A DNA stretch of 64,000 bases, taken from the NCBI GenBank assembly GCA_024636955.1, contig JAGXGB010000012.1:1-64000 (forward strand), read 5' to 3'. Below, one piece after another: positions 18,489 through 26,178 of the stretch. Numbering within the stretch: position 1 is the first letter of the stretch; each line of letters starts with the position of its first letter. Below the pieces are notes generated by a model. That model was not told where the DNA came from. It saw nothing but the letters and a program-made list of their open reading frames with translations, and did no database searches. Source of the stretch: Bacteroidales bacterium. GTDB taxonomy: Bacteria > Bacteroidota > Bacteroidia > Bacteroidales > Lentimicrobiaceae. The position numbers and the translations under genes are program-made.

Positions 18489-18496
18489 CAAAAATA
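18489..18496 (-). promoter_or_regulatory. Putative -7 element TATTTTTG for the GT39-like gene
   Basis: Reads TATTTTTG on the minus strand, 39 bases before the ATG at 18450, and matches TAnnTTTG. Confidence 0.45.
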
Positions 18497-18529
18497 CATT
18501 AATCAGCCTGTTTTGTAGCTATATAATAA

Positions 18530-18561
18530 AAAAAGGTTAGTGCACCGGCACTAACCTTTTT
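18530..18561 (-). terminator. Intrinsic terminator after the thioredoxin gene
   Basis: Arms AAAAAGGTTAGTGC and GCACTAACCTTTTT enclose the loop ACCG. It sits just past the stop of the 18580-18945 thioredoxin and before the promoter of the GT39-like gene, so it separates two minus-strand units. Confidence 0.9.
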
Positions 18562-18579
18562 ATAAAAGTTACTATAAAC

Positions 18580-18945
18580 TTATTTTTTATCCTGAGGCTG
18601 TAGTAAAACATCATCAATTGCCTGTATCAGTGCTGATTTAGGAAGAGCACCTGCAGCCATTCTGGGTTGACCTTCAACTGGGCAGAACAGCATGCTTGGA
18701 ATGCTTCTTATGCCAAAAACCTGTGACAGTTCTTGTTCTACTTCAGTATCAACTTTATAGATGTTTAATTTACCATCATATTCCTTAGATAGTTCTTCAA
18801 GAATAGGAGCAACCATCTTGCAGGGTCCACACCAATCAGCGTAGAAGTCAATTATGCATGGCAGATTGCCTTCGAATTTCCATTCCTGGTTCTTTTCAAA
18901 ATCAAAAACCTTCTCTTTAAAGGTTTGTGCTGTCAAATGTTCCAT
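18580..18945 (-). CDS. Thioredoxin, cytoplasmic
   Basis: This 121-residue thioredoxin has the active site YADWCGPCK (Cys39, Cys42), the cis-proline region RSIPSMLFCP and a conserved acidic lysine-facing Asp in IIDFYADWC. It lacks a signal peptide. It reduces protein disulfides in the cytoplasm. An unusual detail, shared with its neighbour, is the segment LFCPVEGQPRMAAGALPK in place of the usual LF-KNG turn. The upstream gene is a paralogue with a lipoprotein signal, so the two may act in different compartments. Confidence 0.92.
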   Translation of the reverse strand: MEHLTAQTFKEKVFDFEKNQEWKFEGNLPCIIDFYADWCGPCKMVAPILEELSKEYDGKLNIYKVDTEVEQELSQVFGIRSIPSMLFCPVEGQPRMAAGALPKSALIQAIDDVLLQPQDKK

Positions 18946-19037
18946 TATTTTACTTTCAAGGTTTATACTTTATTTAATATCGTTGGTTGTTAATCTGAGC
19001 GGTGACAGTTGTTAGCTTAAACTTAATTGATTATTAG

Positions 19038-19093
19038 CCTGACCCAGGTTTGTTAATTTCTTGAGCCTGATGAGAACCTGTTATTTTTCTCAC
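19038..19093. repeat. Degenerate 28-bp direct repeat between the thioredoxins
   Basis: Two adjacent 28-bp units, 19038-19065 and 19066-19093, share CCTGA at the start and a TGTTA-TTT block near the centre. The match is partial, and I see no clear link to the coding end of the upstream gene. Confidence 0.4.
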
Positions 19094-19107
19094 TAAGCAC
19101 CTAACAA

Positions 19108-19614
19108 TTAATTAGCAGTAACTGGTTTAGCCAATAGTATTTCTTTTACCATTTTTTCAAATTCCGCCTTTGGTAAAGCGCCCATTGTCATGGTAGGCTG
19201 ACCTTCAACCGGGCAGTAAAGAATTGAAGGAATGCTTCTGATCTGAAAAACGCCTGCAAGTTCCTTCTCCTTATCAGTATCTATTTTGTAAATTACTATG
19301 TCATCTTTGTATTGAGCTGCCAGCTCTGACATGATAGGAGCCACCTTTTTACAGGGTCCACACCAGTCGGCATAGAAGTCAATGATACATGGCTTGTCAC
19401 CCAGATATACCCATTTGTCAGGACTAGCCTCATAATTGAATACTTTTTCAATAAACATGGCTTTATCCATTTGGATTACTTTGCCTGTAGCAGCAGTTGC
19501 AGGTTGTGCATCAGATGTTGTAAGTGATGCAGTTTTATCATTAGTACCTGTTTGCGTGCAGGCAGTAATGCCAATTCCGCCAATTAGCAGAATAGATAGA
19601 ATGATTTGTTTCAT
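19108..19614 (-). CDS. Thioredoxin-fold lipoprotein (exported paralogue)
   Basis: With the ATG at 19614 the product has 168 residues. It starts with a lipoprotein signal (MKQIILSILLIGGIGITAC, Cys19) and a short Thr/Ala/Ser-rich linker, then a thioredoxin domain with YADWCGPCKK (Cys85, Cys88), RSIPSILYCPVEGQP and GALPKAEFEKMV. It should be anchored in the periplasmic face of a membrane and act as a disulfide reductase. In-frame ATGs at 19638 and 19692 also exist; the TATTTTTG element at 19652-19659 argues against the longest form. It is closely similar to the cytoplasmic thioredoxin downstream, so the pair looks like a local duplication. Confidence 0.88.
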   Translation of the reverse strand: MKQIILSILLIGGIGITACTQTGTNDKTASLTTSDAQPATAATGKVIQMDKAMFIEKVFNYEASPDKWVYLGDKPCIIDFYADWCGPCKKVAPIMSELAAQYKDDIVIYKIDTDKEKELAGVFQIRSIPSILYCPVEGQPTMTMGALPKAEFEKMVKEILLAKPVTAN

Positions 19615-19651
19615 TGAGGGCTGTTTAATTTGTTTCATAGATTTCACTCTG

Positions 19652-19659
19652 CAAAAATA
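19652..19659 (-). promoter_or_regulatory. Putative -7 element TATTTTTG for the thioredoxin lipoprotein
   Basis: Reads TATTTTTG on the minus strand, 38 bases before the ATG at 19614. It lies inside the longest possible open frame, which supports the shorter start. Confidence 0.45.
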
Positions 19660-19702
19660 GTGCAAATTTTCTTTAAAGCGCATAAATATCACTATTTTTT
19701 TT

Positions 19703-19710
19703 TACTTTTG
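19703..19710 (+). promoter_or_regulatory. Putative -7 element TACTTTTG for the zinc-ribbon gene
   Basis: TACTTTTG follows a run of nine T residues and lies 85 bases before the ATG at 19796. It would give a leader of about 80 bases. Confidence 0.4.
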
Positions 19711-19795
19711 TACCCGAAAGGTAATAATTATATTCGAAATCAGTCACTTAACAATTCGAAAATATTAAAGGTTACTTTAAACTATTAACTCTAAA

Positions 19796-20185
19796 ATGGA
19801 CTTAAAGCTTACATTCAAAGATCTTAAAAATATTGAAACCTTCAAGGCCAGGTTCAATAGTGAAGAAGTTTGCCTCAAGGCATTAGCTGATGACAAGTGG
19901 GCTGATGGTTATACCTGCAGGAAATGCAACCATAACCATTACTGTGAGGGTAAAACTCCCCATTCAAGACGTTGCACTAAATGCAAAGCTGATGAGTCAG
20001 CTACTGCACATACATTATTTCATCATTGCCGCATAAATATCCTTGACGCTTTTGAGCTTGCATATCGTATATGCTGTGCTCCTGAGGTTTCAAGCTATGA
20101 ACTGTCGCGTGAAATGAATGCCCGTCAAATGACGTGCTGGAAATTTAAAAAACGTATACAGGAATTTGCAAAGATTGATGGTTAG
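19796..20185 (+). CDS. Stand-alone IS1595-type transposase zinc-ribbon/HTH protein
   Basis: The protein has 129 residues. It matches the N-terminal zinc ribbon of IS1595-group transposases: WADGYTCRKCNHNHYC, then RRCTKCK (Cys41, Cys44, Cys60, Cys63), followed by TAHTLFHHCRINILDAFELAY and a helical DNA-binding-like tail (SSYELSREMNARQMTCWKFKKRIQ). There is no DDE catalytic domain and no remnant of one downstream; the next gene is threonine aldolase, 27 bp away. It is therefore either a domesticated DNA-binding protein or the conserved leftover of an element. I see no terminal inverted repeats around it. Confidence 0.75.
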   Translation: MDLKLTFKDLKNIETFKARFNSEEVCLKALADDKWADGYTCRKCNHNHYCEGKTPHSRRCTKCKADESATAHTLFHHCRINILDAFELAYRICCAPEVSSYELSREMNARQMTCWKFKKRIQEFAKIDG

Positions 20186-20212
20186 TGGTTATTTTGCCTA
20201 AAAATTAGTTTC

Positions 20213-21229
20213 ATGATAATAGACTTGAGAAGTGATACCGTTACCAAGCCAACGCCTGGTATGCTTGATGCAATGTTCAGTGCTGTTGTTGGAGATGATG
20301 TGTTGGGTGAAGACCCTACCATTACTGCATTAGAGAATAAGTTAGCAACAATGTTTGGTAAGGAAGCAGGGCTTTTCTGCCCATCGGGTACCATGACAAA
20401 TCAGATTGCAGTAAAGGTTCATACGCAACCCGGAGAAGAAATTATAATGCACAAGCTTTCACATGTTTATTATTACGAAGGTGGTGGCATAATGATGAAT
20501 TCAGGGGCTTCAGTGTGTTTGCTTGAAGGTGATCGTGGTAGGATAACCGCTCAGGATGTACTCGATCATATTAATGCTGATGATATCCACCGACCTCCAA
20601 CCGTTATGGTGGAGGTTGAAAATACAATGAATAAGGGTGGCGGTGCAGTCTATGATAATGACAATTTGGCAGAGATATCACAAATATGTCATACTCATGG
20701 TTTGAAGTTTCACCTCGATGGTGCAAGAATATTTAATGCATTAACAGTTACAGGCCAAAAAACTGAAGATTGTGGAAAACTCTTTGATAGTATTTCAATT
20801 TGTTTATCAAAAGGTCTGGGAGCACCGGTTGGCTCAGTGCTTATTGGCAAAAGGGATTTTATTACAAAGGCTCGTCGTGTGAGAAAGGTGTTTGGTGGAG
20901 GAATGAGGCAGGCTGGTTACCTTGCTGCTGCGGGCATCTATGCACTCGATAATCATGTTGAAAGATTAAAAGAGGATCACCTTAAAGCCCAGCAACTGTC
21001 AAACGTGCTTGAAACTCTTCCATGGGTTGAAAAAGTTTATGAATGTCATACTAATATTGTTCTATTCTGTGTAAAGGCGCCATATACAGCTATTTCAGTG
21101 GTAAAAAAACTGGAAGAAGCAGGGCTTTATGGGATTGATTTTGATAAAAAAACTGTGCGTTTGGTCACTCATCTTGATGTTACAGATGATATGCTTATTG
21201 AAGCTATAAATATTCTCAAGAAGTTTTAG
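20213..21229 (+). CDS. ltaE: Low-specificity L-threonine aldolase (PLP fold type I)
   Basis: The protein has 338 residues. It opens with MIIDLRSDTVTKPTPGML and GDDVLGEDPT, both typical of threonine aldolases, then FCPSGTMTNQIA, HLDGARIFNA with the PLP-binding Asp169 and CLSKGLGAPVGSVL with the Schiff-base Lys200. It cleaves L-threonine or L-allo-threonine to glycine and acetaldehyde in the cytoplasm. The gene probably shares a transcript with the zinc-ribbon gene. Its last 45 coding bases plus trailer are duplicated in tandem (21185-21294). Confidence 0.93.
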   Translation: MIIDLRSDTVTKPTPGMLDAMFSAVVGDDVLGEDPTITALENKLATMFGKEAGLFCPSGTMTNQIAVKVHTQPGEEIIMHKLSHVYYYEGGGIMMNSGASVCLLEGDRGRITAQDVLDHINADDIHRPPTVMVEVENTMNKGGGAVYDNDNLAEISQICHTHGLKFHLDGARIFNALTVTGQKTEDCGKLFDSISICLSKGLGAPVGSVLIGKRDFITKARRVRKVFGGGMRQAGYLAAAGIYALDNHVERLKEDHLKAQQLSNVLETLPWVEKVYECHTNIVLFCVKAPYTAISVVKKLEEAGLYGIDFDKKTVRLVTHLDVTDDMLIEAINILKKF

Positions 21230-21294
21230 TTTCTTGCCAGATGACATGCTCACGGAAGCTATAAATACTCTCAAGAGGTTCTAATTTCTTGCCA
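21185..21294. repeat. 55-bp tandem duplication of the threonine aldolase 3' end
   Basis: Two adjacent 55-bp copies, 21185-21239 and 21240-21294, differ at about nine positions. Copy 1 includes the native stop TAG at 21227-21229; copy 2 keeps a TAA at the same place. The end of copy 2 supplies the last codons (Met-Ala-Arg-Asn and stop) of the convergent molybdopterin-oxidoreductase homologue. Confidence 0.93.
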
Positions 21295-22897
21295 TTGAAT
21301 GCAAAGCATCACATCCGTATTTAAACATCGGATTGTAATTATCCTCATTGTTCATCCTGAACAGCAGCTTGCTACTAGTGCAGAATTTTGGCAATAGGGA
21401 AGCTATTTCGAAAGTGACATCGTCAATTGTTTCAAACCGACCATACCCACATCTTGAAAGGATTTCTTCCATTTGTTTCCAAGAGTCAAATTGTAGTGGA
21501 CTTTGCATCTTTCTGTCCACTTTTTGAATTACCCGCTGACTGTTGGTGAAAGTACCGCCTGTTTCAAAGGGCAATGAAGATGGTAATACCAGATTTGCCA
21601 TCTTTGCAGTAGGTGTAAGGAAGTAATCCTGTACCATCATAAAATCGCTCTTTGAAAGTAATGTCATCATTTCCTCCTTATCCAAAGCGCATCCAATAGG
21701 GTCTTCACCAAAGATGAACATTGAGCCATACCCGGTATTCCTGAGTTTAGTTAGAGTGCAGCCTTTACCGGTAGGTAAGTCTTTTGAACGCCAGTTAAAT
21801 TGAATAGTACTCCTGAGAAACGGATCATCCCATGCCGTAGCGCCAGGCCCCAAATTACCCATAATACCTATATCGTGCAGTCCATGTGTATTATTATTCT
21901 CTTTTACAAGAAGGAGTCCGGCACCTGTTCTTCCATGCTTTCCGGTTAATAGTGCCAGATTAAATATTTCACCACAAGTGTGACCTGACAACTCATTTTC
22001 AGCGAACACGATAACAGCGTGCGCTTCATTCCTGTATTCAAAAGTAAATTTTTCAATCAAATCATGTGATACACCGGCTTCTGACTGCAATTGTGAAAAG
22101 TCAAGTGCCAAAAGTGAATTTTTGTATTCGTCAAAGTTCTCGACAAGGTTCTTGATGTAATCATGGTCTTCCAGTTCGTTCTTGACGATCAAATAATTTA
22201 CAGCTTTGATAAAGTGGAAGTATGACTTAATATGGATAAAAGAAACAGCAGTTTCAATGATATCAGAGTTCAAATCGGTGGTTATAACTTCAACAGGTAT
22301 ATTATATTCGTCCTGATCCTTGAAGATGAAGTAACCCGCTACAGGGGTGTCTTTATGGATTCTTGAGCCTATGACATATATCTTCTTTGATTCAATAAGT
22401 TCAGCAAATGGTATATTAGCCCGTGACAATCTGGTGTAGCTGGTGCCACGTCCCAAGTAATGAAAACTGCCAATATTATTAGAGTAAGCACCGGCCCTGC
22501 ACATTTTCATTACGAGGTATTGTTCCTCATTGGTTAACCGTGCACCGGCAAAAAAAGCTTTTTCTTCGGGGTCACCACTTATAATCTTATCGTACAATAC
22601 ATCAAATGCCTCCTCCCAGCTCACTGGTTCAAGCCTGTTATTTTTACGCAACAGCGGCTGCGTAATTCTGTCAACACTTGAAAAACTTGTATAACTTTTT
22701 TGTGGATATTCACATATTGTGCCATCACTATTTATCAACCCCTCAACTCCTTCACACCTTACTACTTCTTCATTTTCCTTTAGCAACTTTAAAGTGCATC
22801 CTACTGAGCAAATATTGCATATAGTGTTAAATGATCCGGTTGAAGGATGCAGTGTGTTAACTGCCTTAGGTTTGGTAAGAAGATGTTCAAAAGACAT
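21281..22897 (-). CDS. Short molybdopterin-oxidoreductase homologue (FdhF/NuoG-like)
   Basis: With the ATG at 22897 the product has 538 residues; a GTG start at 22942 is also possible. Residues 27-62 hold a 4Fe-4S site of the molybdopterin family, CNICSVGC then GTICEYPQKS (Cys27, Cys30, Cys34, Cys62). Then come the PVSWEEAFDVLYDKI block, an MGD-binding-like core (VIGSRIHKDTPVAGYF, ALLTGKHGRTGAGLL) and PSSLPFETGGTFTNSQRV. The usual C-terminal molybdopterin dinucleotide-binding domain of about 110 residues is missing, and no Cys, Ser or Sec is obvious at the metal-ligand position. It may therefore be an electron-transfer or NuoG-like subunit rather than a full enzyme. It follows CinA on the same strand. 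Confidence 0.7.
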   Translation of the reverse strand: MSFEHLLTKPKAVNTLHPSTGSFNTICNICSVGCTLKLLKENEEVVRCEGVEGLINSDGTICEYPQKSYTSFSSVDRITQPLLRKNNRLEPVSWEEAFDVLYDKIISGDPEEKAFFAGARLTNEEQYLVMKMCRAGAYSNNIGSFHYLGRGTSYTRLSRANIPFAELIESKKIYVIGSRIHKDTPVAGYFIFKDQDEYNIPVEVITTDLNSDIIETAVSFIHIKSYFHFIKAVNYLIVKNELEDHDYIKNLVENFDEYKNSLLALDFSQLQSEAGVSHDLIEKFTFEYRNEAHAVIVFAENELSGHTCGEIFNLALLTGKHGRTGAGLLLVKENNNTHGLHDIGIMGNLGPGATAWDDPFLRSTIQFNWRSKDLPTGKGCTLTKLRNTGYGSMFIFGEDPIGCALDKEEMMTLLSKSDFMMVQDYFLTPTAKMANLVLPSSLPFETGGTFTNSQRVIQKVDRKMQSPLQFDSWKQMEEILSRCGYGRFETIDDVTFEIASLLPKFCTSSKLLFRMNNEDNYNPMFKYGCDALHSMARN

Positions 22898-22922
22898 GAT
22901 TCCTGAACGTTTTAAAGATGTT

Positions 22923-22962
22923 TTATCGCAGGAATATTGCACCAGGCATTTCCTTGCGATAA
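22923..22962 (-). other. Inverted repeat between cinA and the molybdopterin homologue
   Basis: Left arm TTATCGCAGGAA (22923-22934) pairs with right arm TTCCTTGCGATAA (22950-22962), with one bulged base and a 15-base loop. No U-run follows on the minus strand, so it is not a standard terminator. It could be an mRNA processing or regulatory hairpin in the intercistronic space. Confidence 0.6.
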
Positions 22963-22968
22963 GTTTGG

Positions 22969-24225
22969 CTAAATTATAGACTTTTCAGATATAATCAATT
23001 GTTTCCTGAGTAAATCAAGAGCTGCCAGAGCACTTCTTCGTATATTTCTTTCACGGTGTTCGCCAAAAAGAAAACGCTTTGTTATAGTTCCTGTGTATGG
23101 AGTTGACACAGCAATCCATACTGTTCCAACCGGTTTATCGTCAGTGCCTCCGTCGGGCCCTGCAATACCTGATACCGCAATTGAGCAGTTGGTGTTTAGT
23201 TTTTTCTTTACACCTTCAGCCATTTCAATAACCACTTCTTTACTAACTGATCCAAAGTCTTCAATAGTAGTCCGTTTTACTCCTAATGCACTTATCTTCA
23301 CCTCATTTGAATACGAAATTATGGAGCCGGCAAAGTAGGTTGAACTACCTGCAATTGATGTAATAAGGTGGGAAATATATCCCCCAGTGCAGCTTTCAGC
23401 AGTTGATAATGATAAATTATGTTCTCTAAGCAACTGACCAACTACCGACTCAAGGCTTTCTTCATCTTCACCAAAGATATATTCTGAAATAGTAGAATAT
23501 AATAGTGTGATCTTTTCGTCAAGTTCATGATGAAGAGTTTCGGCTGAAATACCTGAAGTTGATAGCCGTAGTCTTACAATCCCGGGTTGAGGCAGGTAAG
23601 CTAACTTTATATGAGGAGGCAATGCGCTTTCCCAGTCTTTGATCTTATCGGCAAGAAAAGATTCACCAACACCTTGTGTGAGAATAGTTTTATGGATAAT
23701 AACCATATTACTCATTGGTTTTATTATGGGAAGCACATGATTGGTCATTAAGGCTTTCATTTCAAAGGGCACTCCAGGAAGTGAAATAAAAATTTTGCCA
23801 TTAAACCTGAACCACATACCAGGCGCAGTGCCATTTTCATTCAGCAATGCTTCACATGTGGCAGGTACTTCAGCTTGCTTACGGTTCAGCTCAGTGAGTG
23901 CGTAACCTCTTAATGTGAAGATTCTTTCTATGTTTTCAAATGACTGTTGATGGAATATCAAATGAGTTTTAAAGAAATCACATAAAGCCAGTTTGGTAAT
24001 ATCATCGCGGGTAGGACCTAATCCGCCGGTTGTGATTATTATATCCGCCCGAATTGATGCATCTAACAAAGCTTTTACTATATGCTCGTGGTTATCAGCA
24101 ATGGAAGTGATTTGAGTAACCTGTATTCCAACCATGTTCAATTCACGAGCCATCCATGCCGAGTTGGTGTCAATAACTTGCCCTATCAGCAACTCATCGC
24201 CAATTGTGATGATTTCAGCCTTCAT
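22969..24225 (-). CDS. cinA: CinA-family protein: MocF-like domain plus nicotinamide-nucleotide amidase
   Basis: The product from the ATG at 24225 has 418 residues, the usual CinA length; the open frame extends further but lacks family similarity. The N-terminal molybdopterin-binding-like domain shows AEIITIGDELLIGQVIDTN, ITTGGLGPTRDDITK and SLPGVPFEMKAL. The C-terminal PncC domain shows LSTAESCTGGYISHLIT with the reactive serine, GSIISYSNEVK and SGIAGPDGGT, which hydrolyses nicotinamide mononucleotide to nicotinic acid mononucleotide. It functions in NAD salvage. Universal stress protein gene lies upstream on the same strand, 28 bp away. Confidence 0.92.
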   Translation of the reverse strand: MKAEIITIGDELLIGQVIDTNSAWMARELNMVGIQVTQITSIADNHEHIVKALLDASIRADIIITTGGLGPTRDDITKLALCDFFKTHLIFHQQSFENIERIFTLRGYALTELNRKQAEVPATCEALLNENGTAPGMWFRFNGKIFISLPGVPFEMKALMTNHVLPIIKPMSNMVIIHKTILTQGVGESFLADKIKDWESALPPHIKLAYLPQPGIVRLRLSTSGISAETLHHELDEKITLLYSTISEYIFGEDEESLESVVGQLLREHNLSLSTAESCTGGYISHLITSIAGSSTYFAGSIISYSNEVKISALGVKRTTIEDFGSVSKEVVIEMAEGVKKKLNTNCSIAVSGIAGPDGGTDDKPVGTVWIAVSTPYTGTITKRFLFGEHRERNIRRSALAALDLLRKQLIISEKSII

Positions 24226-24253
24226 GGTCAGGAAGTTTGATTTTAGAGAGGTC

Positions 24254-25132
24254 TTATGAAAATATTGAAACAAAGCCAAGCTCCTTTGGAACAATTGACA
24301 CAACAGGTATCTCTGAACTTCTGATAAATTCCTGGGCATGTGATCCAACAAAAAACTCAACTATTGAAAATTCCTGTTGGGTCATTATTACTATAAGGTC
24401 AACATCACCTTTTGAACGGGCATAATCAAGAATAGCGGGCACGTGAGTTTTTTCTCCTTTAGGGCTCTCAATTATTTCAGCTTCACATTCAATACCTGTT
24501 TCTTCAATGAACCTTTTTACCTGATTCATTTGTACGTTGAGCTTTGCAATAATCTCTTTGTCATTAAGTGACCAAAGTGCTGAAACCGCCCTGATCTTTG
24601 CGCCGTATATTTTAGCAATGTCAATTGCCCAACCAACTTTTTGTTTCGTTTCCTTGGTTAGATCCAAAGGTAGAAGAATGGAGCGACAACCCTCATAGTG
24701 AGTTGATCCACTAATAGTAATTACAGGAGAACTTGCTGAGCGGATTACTCTTGAAGTATTCGCACCGAGCATACGCTTTCTTTCAGGGTCATTGGAATCA
24801 GAACTTCTGGTACCCATAACAATAAAAGTGGATTCAGTTTCTTCAGCCACCTTATTAATAGTTGTATAGATTCTTCCTGATTGCATAGAAGCTTCTATAT
24901 CTACTCCGGTTCTCATTCCATACCTCGCTGCTAATGAATCTAAATGGTCGTTGATCTTTTCAAGCATTTCCTCATCTTGCCGATCGGAGAAGAGTGAGGT
25001 AAGAAAGCCCGGGAACTCATTGACATAAAGTAAAATTATCTTGCTTTTTGTAATGCGGGCCAGATTAACAGCCTGCTCCATGGCTAGTTCTGATTGCCTG
25101 TTAAAGTCGTAAGGTACCAGGATATTGCTCAT
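24254..25132 (-). CDS. Universal stress protein, two tandem UspA domains
   Basis: From the ATG at 25132 the product has 292 residues with two Usp domains (about 1-145 and 150-285). The first carries the start LVPYDFNRQSELAMEQAVNLA, an ATP-site-like MGTRSSDSN and the GANTSRVIRSASSPV loop. The second has only a weak version (GSHAQEFIRSSEIPVV), so ATP binding by that half is doubtful. Usp proteins are cytoplasmic stress-response proteins without a single defined reaction. The start is supported by a TACTTTTG element at 25169-25176. It is divergent from the nucleoside phosphorylase gene. Confidence 0.88.
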   Translation of the reverse strand: MSNILVPYDFNRQSELAMEQAVNLARITKSKIILLYVNEFPGFLTSLFSDRQDEEMLEKINDHLDSLAARYGMRTGVDIEASMQSGRIYTTINKVAEETESTFIVMGTRSSDSNDPERKRMLGANTSRVIRSASSPVITISGSTHYEGCRSILLPLDLTKETKQKVGWAIDIAKIYGAKIRAVSALWSLNDKEIIAKLNVQMNQVKRFIEETGIECEAEIIESPKGEKTHVPAILDYARSKGDVDLIVIMTQQEFSIVEFFVGSHAQEFIRSSEIPVVSIVPKELGFVSIFS

Positions 25133-25149
25133 AAGATGTTGATTAAGGT

Positions 25150-25157
25150 TATATTTG
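25150..25157 (+). promoter_or_regulatory. Putative -7 element TATATTTG for the nucleoside phosphorylase
   Basis: TATATTTG lies 54 bases before the ATG at 25212. It faces the TACTTTTG element at 25169-25176 on the other strand, so the two divergent promoters overlap. Confidence 0.5.
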
Positions 25158-25168
25158 CAGTTTGAAGG

Positions 25169-25176
25169 CAAAAGTA
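25169..25176 (-). promoter_or_regulatory. Putative -7 element TACTTTTG for the universal stress protein
   Basis: Reads TACTTTTG on the minus strand, 36 bases before the ATG at 25132. Confidence 0.5.
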
Positions 25177-25211
25177 AATATTATGCATCTTATAACAAAT
25201 ATCTAAATCAA

Positions 25212-26105
25212 ATGGCGACACTTGAGAGTTCTGAATTATTGTTAAATAACGATGGTAGTATCTACCATTTGAACCTTTTGCCTGAAGAGGTAGCACCTAA
25301 TATCATTCTTGTTGGTGATCCAGGCAGAGTGGGTATGGTTTCAGATCATTTTGACAGCATTCGGGTTAAGAAGAACAATCGCGAAATGATTACCCATACT
25401 GGTGTGTATAACAATCTGCCAGTTTCAGTTATATCAACCGGCATGGGAACTGATAACATTGACATAGTGCTGAATGAACTTGACGCATTGTTTAATATTG
25501 ATCTTGAGAAGAGAGAAATAAAAAGCATGCACACGGCTCTCAATATCGTAAGGGTAGGTACCTCAGGTGCTCTGCAGCCCGGTATAGCACCTGATACTAC
25601 GATTGTGTCAACTCATGGAATTGGCTTGGATGGAATGCTATACTATTACAGGAATCTCGACAGAGTAATGAACCATGATATGACTGAACAATTTATTAGC
25701 CAACTGTCATGGCCTTCAGTACTTCCTAAGCCATATTTTGTTGAAGCGAATAATAACCTTCTAAAGGCAATTGGTGAAGGATTTACACATGGAATAACTG
25801 CTACGGCTCCTGGTTTTTATGCTCCTCAGGGAAGAAAATTGCGGCTAAGTACATTTCTTCCCGATCTTAATGGAATGCTGCAGTCCTTTAGTTATCATAA
25901 CCTTAAAATTACAAATTTTGAAATGGAAACATCGGCGCTTTATGGTTTAGGATTAATGATGGGTCATAATACACTTACTCTGACTAATATAGTTGCCAAT
26001 AGAGTTGATAAAACGCACAGCGCTAGCTACCACCCAAGTATGGAAAAACTTATAATCAGTGTGCTTGACAGATTGAGTAGTATTAAAAGCATGAGTGCAG
26101 AATAA
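25212..26105 (+). CDS. Nucleoside phosphorylase (uridine phosphorylase-like, PNP_UDP_1)
   Basis: The product from the ATG at 25212 has 297 residues. Phosphate-binding and family motifs are NIILVGDPGRVGMVS, VISTGMGTDNIDIVLNEL, VRVGTSGALQPGI and TNFEMETSALYGLGLMMG, the last being the ribose- and base-contact Glu-Met-Glu region. It should split a nucleoside with phosphate to ribose 1-phosphate and a free base in purine or pyrimidine salvage. The precise base is not certain. A TTG at 25155 extends the frame, but it lies inside the promoter element. Confidence 0.88.
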   Translation: MATLESSELLLNNDGSIYHLNLLPEEVAPNIILVGDPGRVGMVSDHFDSIRVKKNNREMITHTGVYNNLPVSVISTGMGTDNIDIVLNELDALFNIDLEKREIKSMHTALNIVRVGTSGALQPGIAPDTTIVSTHGIGLDGMLYYYRNLDRVMNHDMTEQFISQLSWPSVLPKPYFVEANNNLLKAIGEGFTHGITATAPGFYAPQGRKLRLSTFLPDLNGMLQSFSYHNLKITNFEMETSALYGLGLMMGHNTLTLTNIVANRVDKTHSASYHPSMEKLIISVLDRLSSIKSMSAE

Positions 26106-26178
26106 AAAATAAAGAAAATGAACATTAAATGAGAATTCCTTTCTTTGGATTGTTGATTTTATATAAGAATACTAGAAC

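Noticed and set aside
19796-20185. Full IS1595-family insertion sequence
   Set aside because: No DDE transposase domain, terminal inverted repeats or target-site duplication are visible.
24226-24360. N-terminal extension of cinA
   Set aside because: The extension overlaps the universal stress protein gene and lacks CinA similarity.
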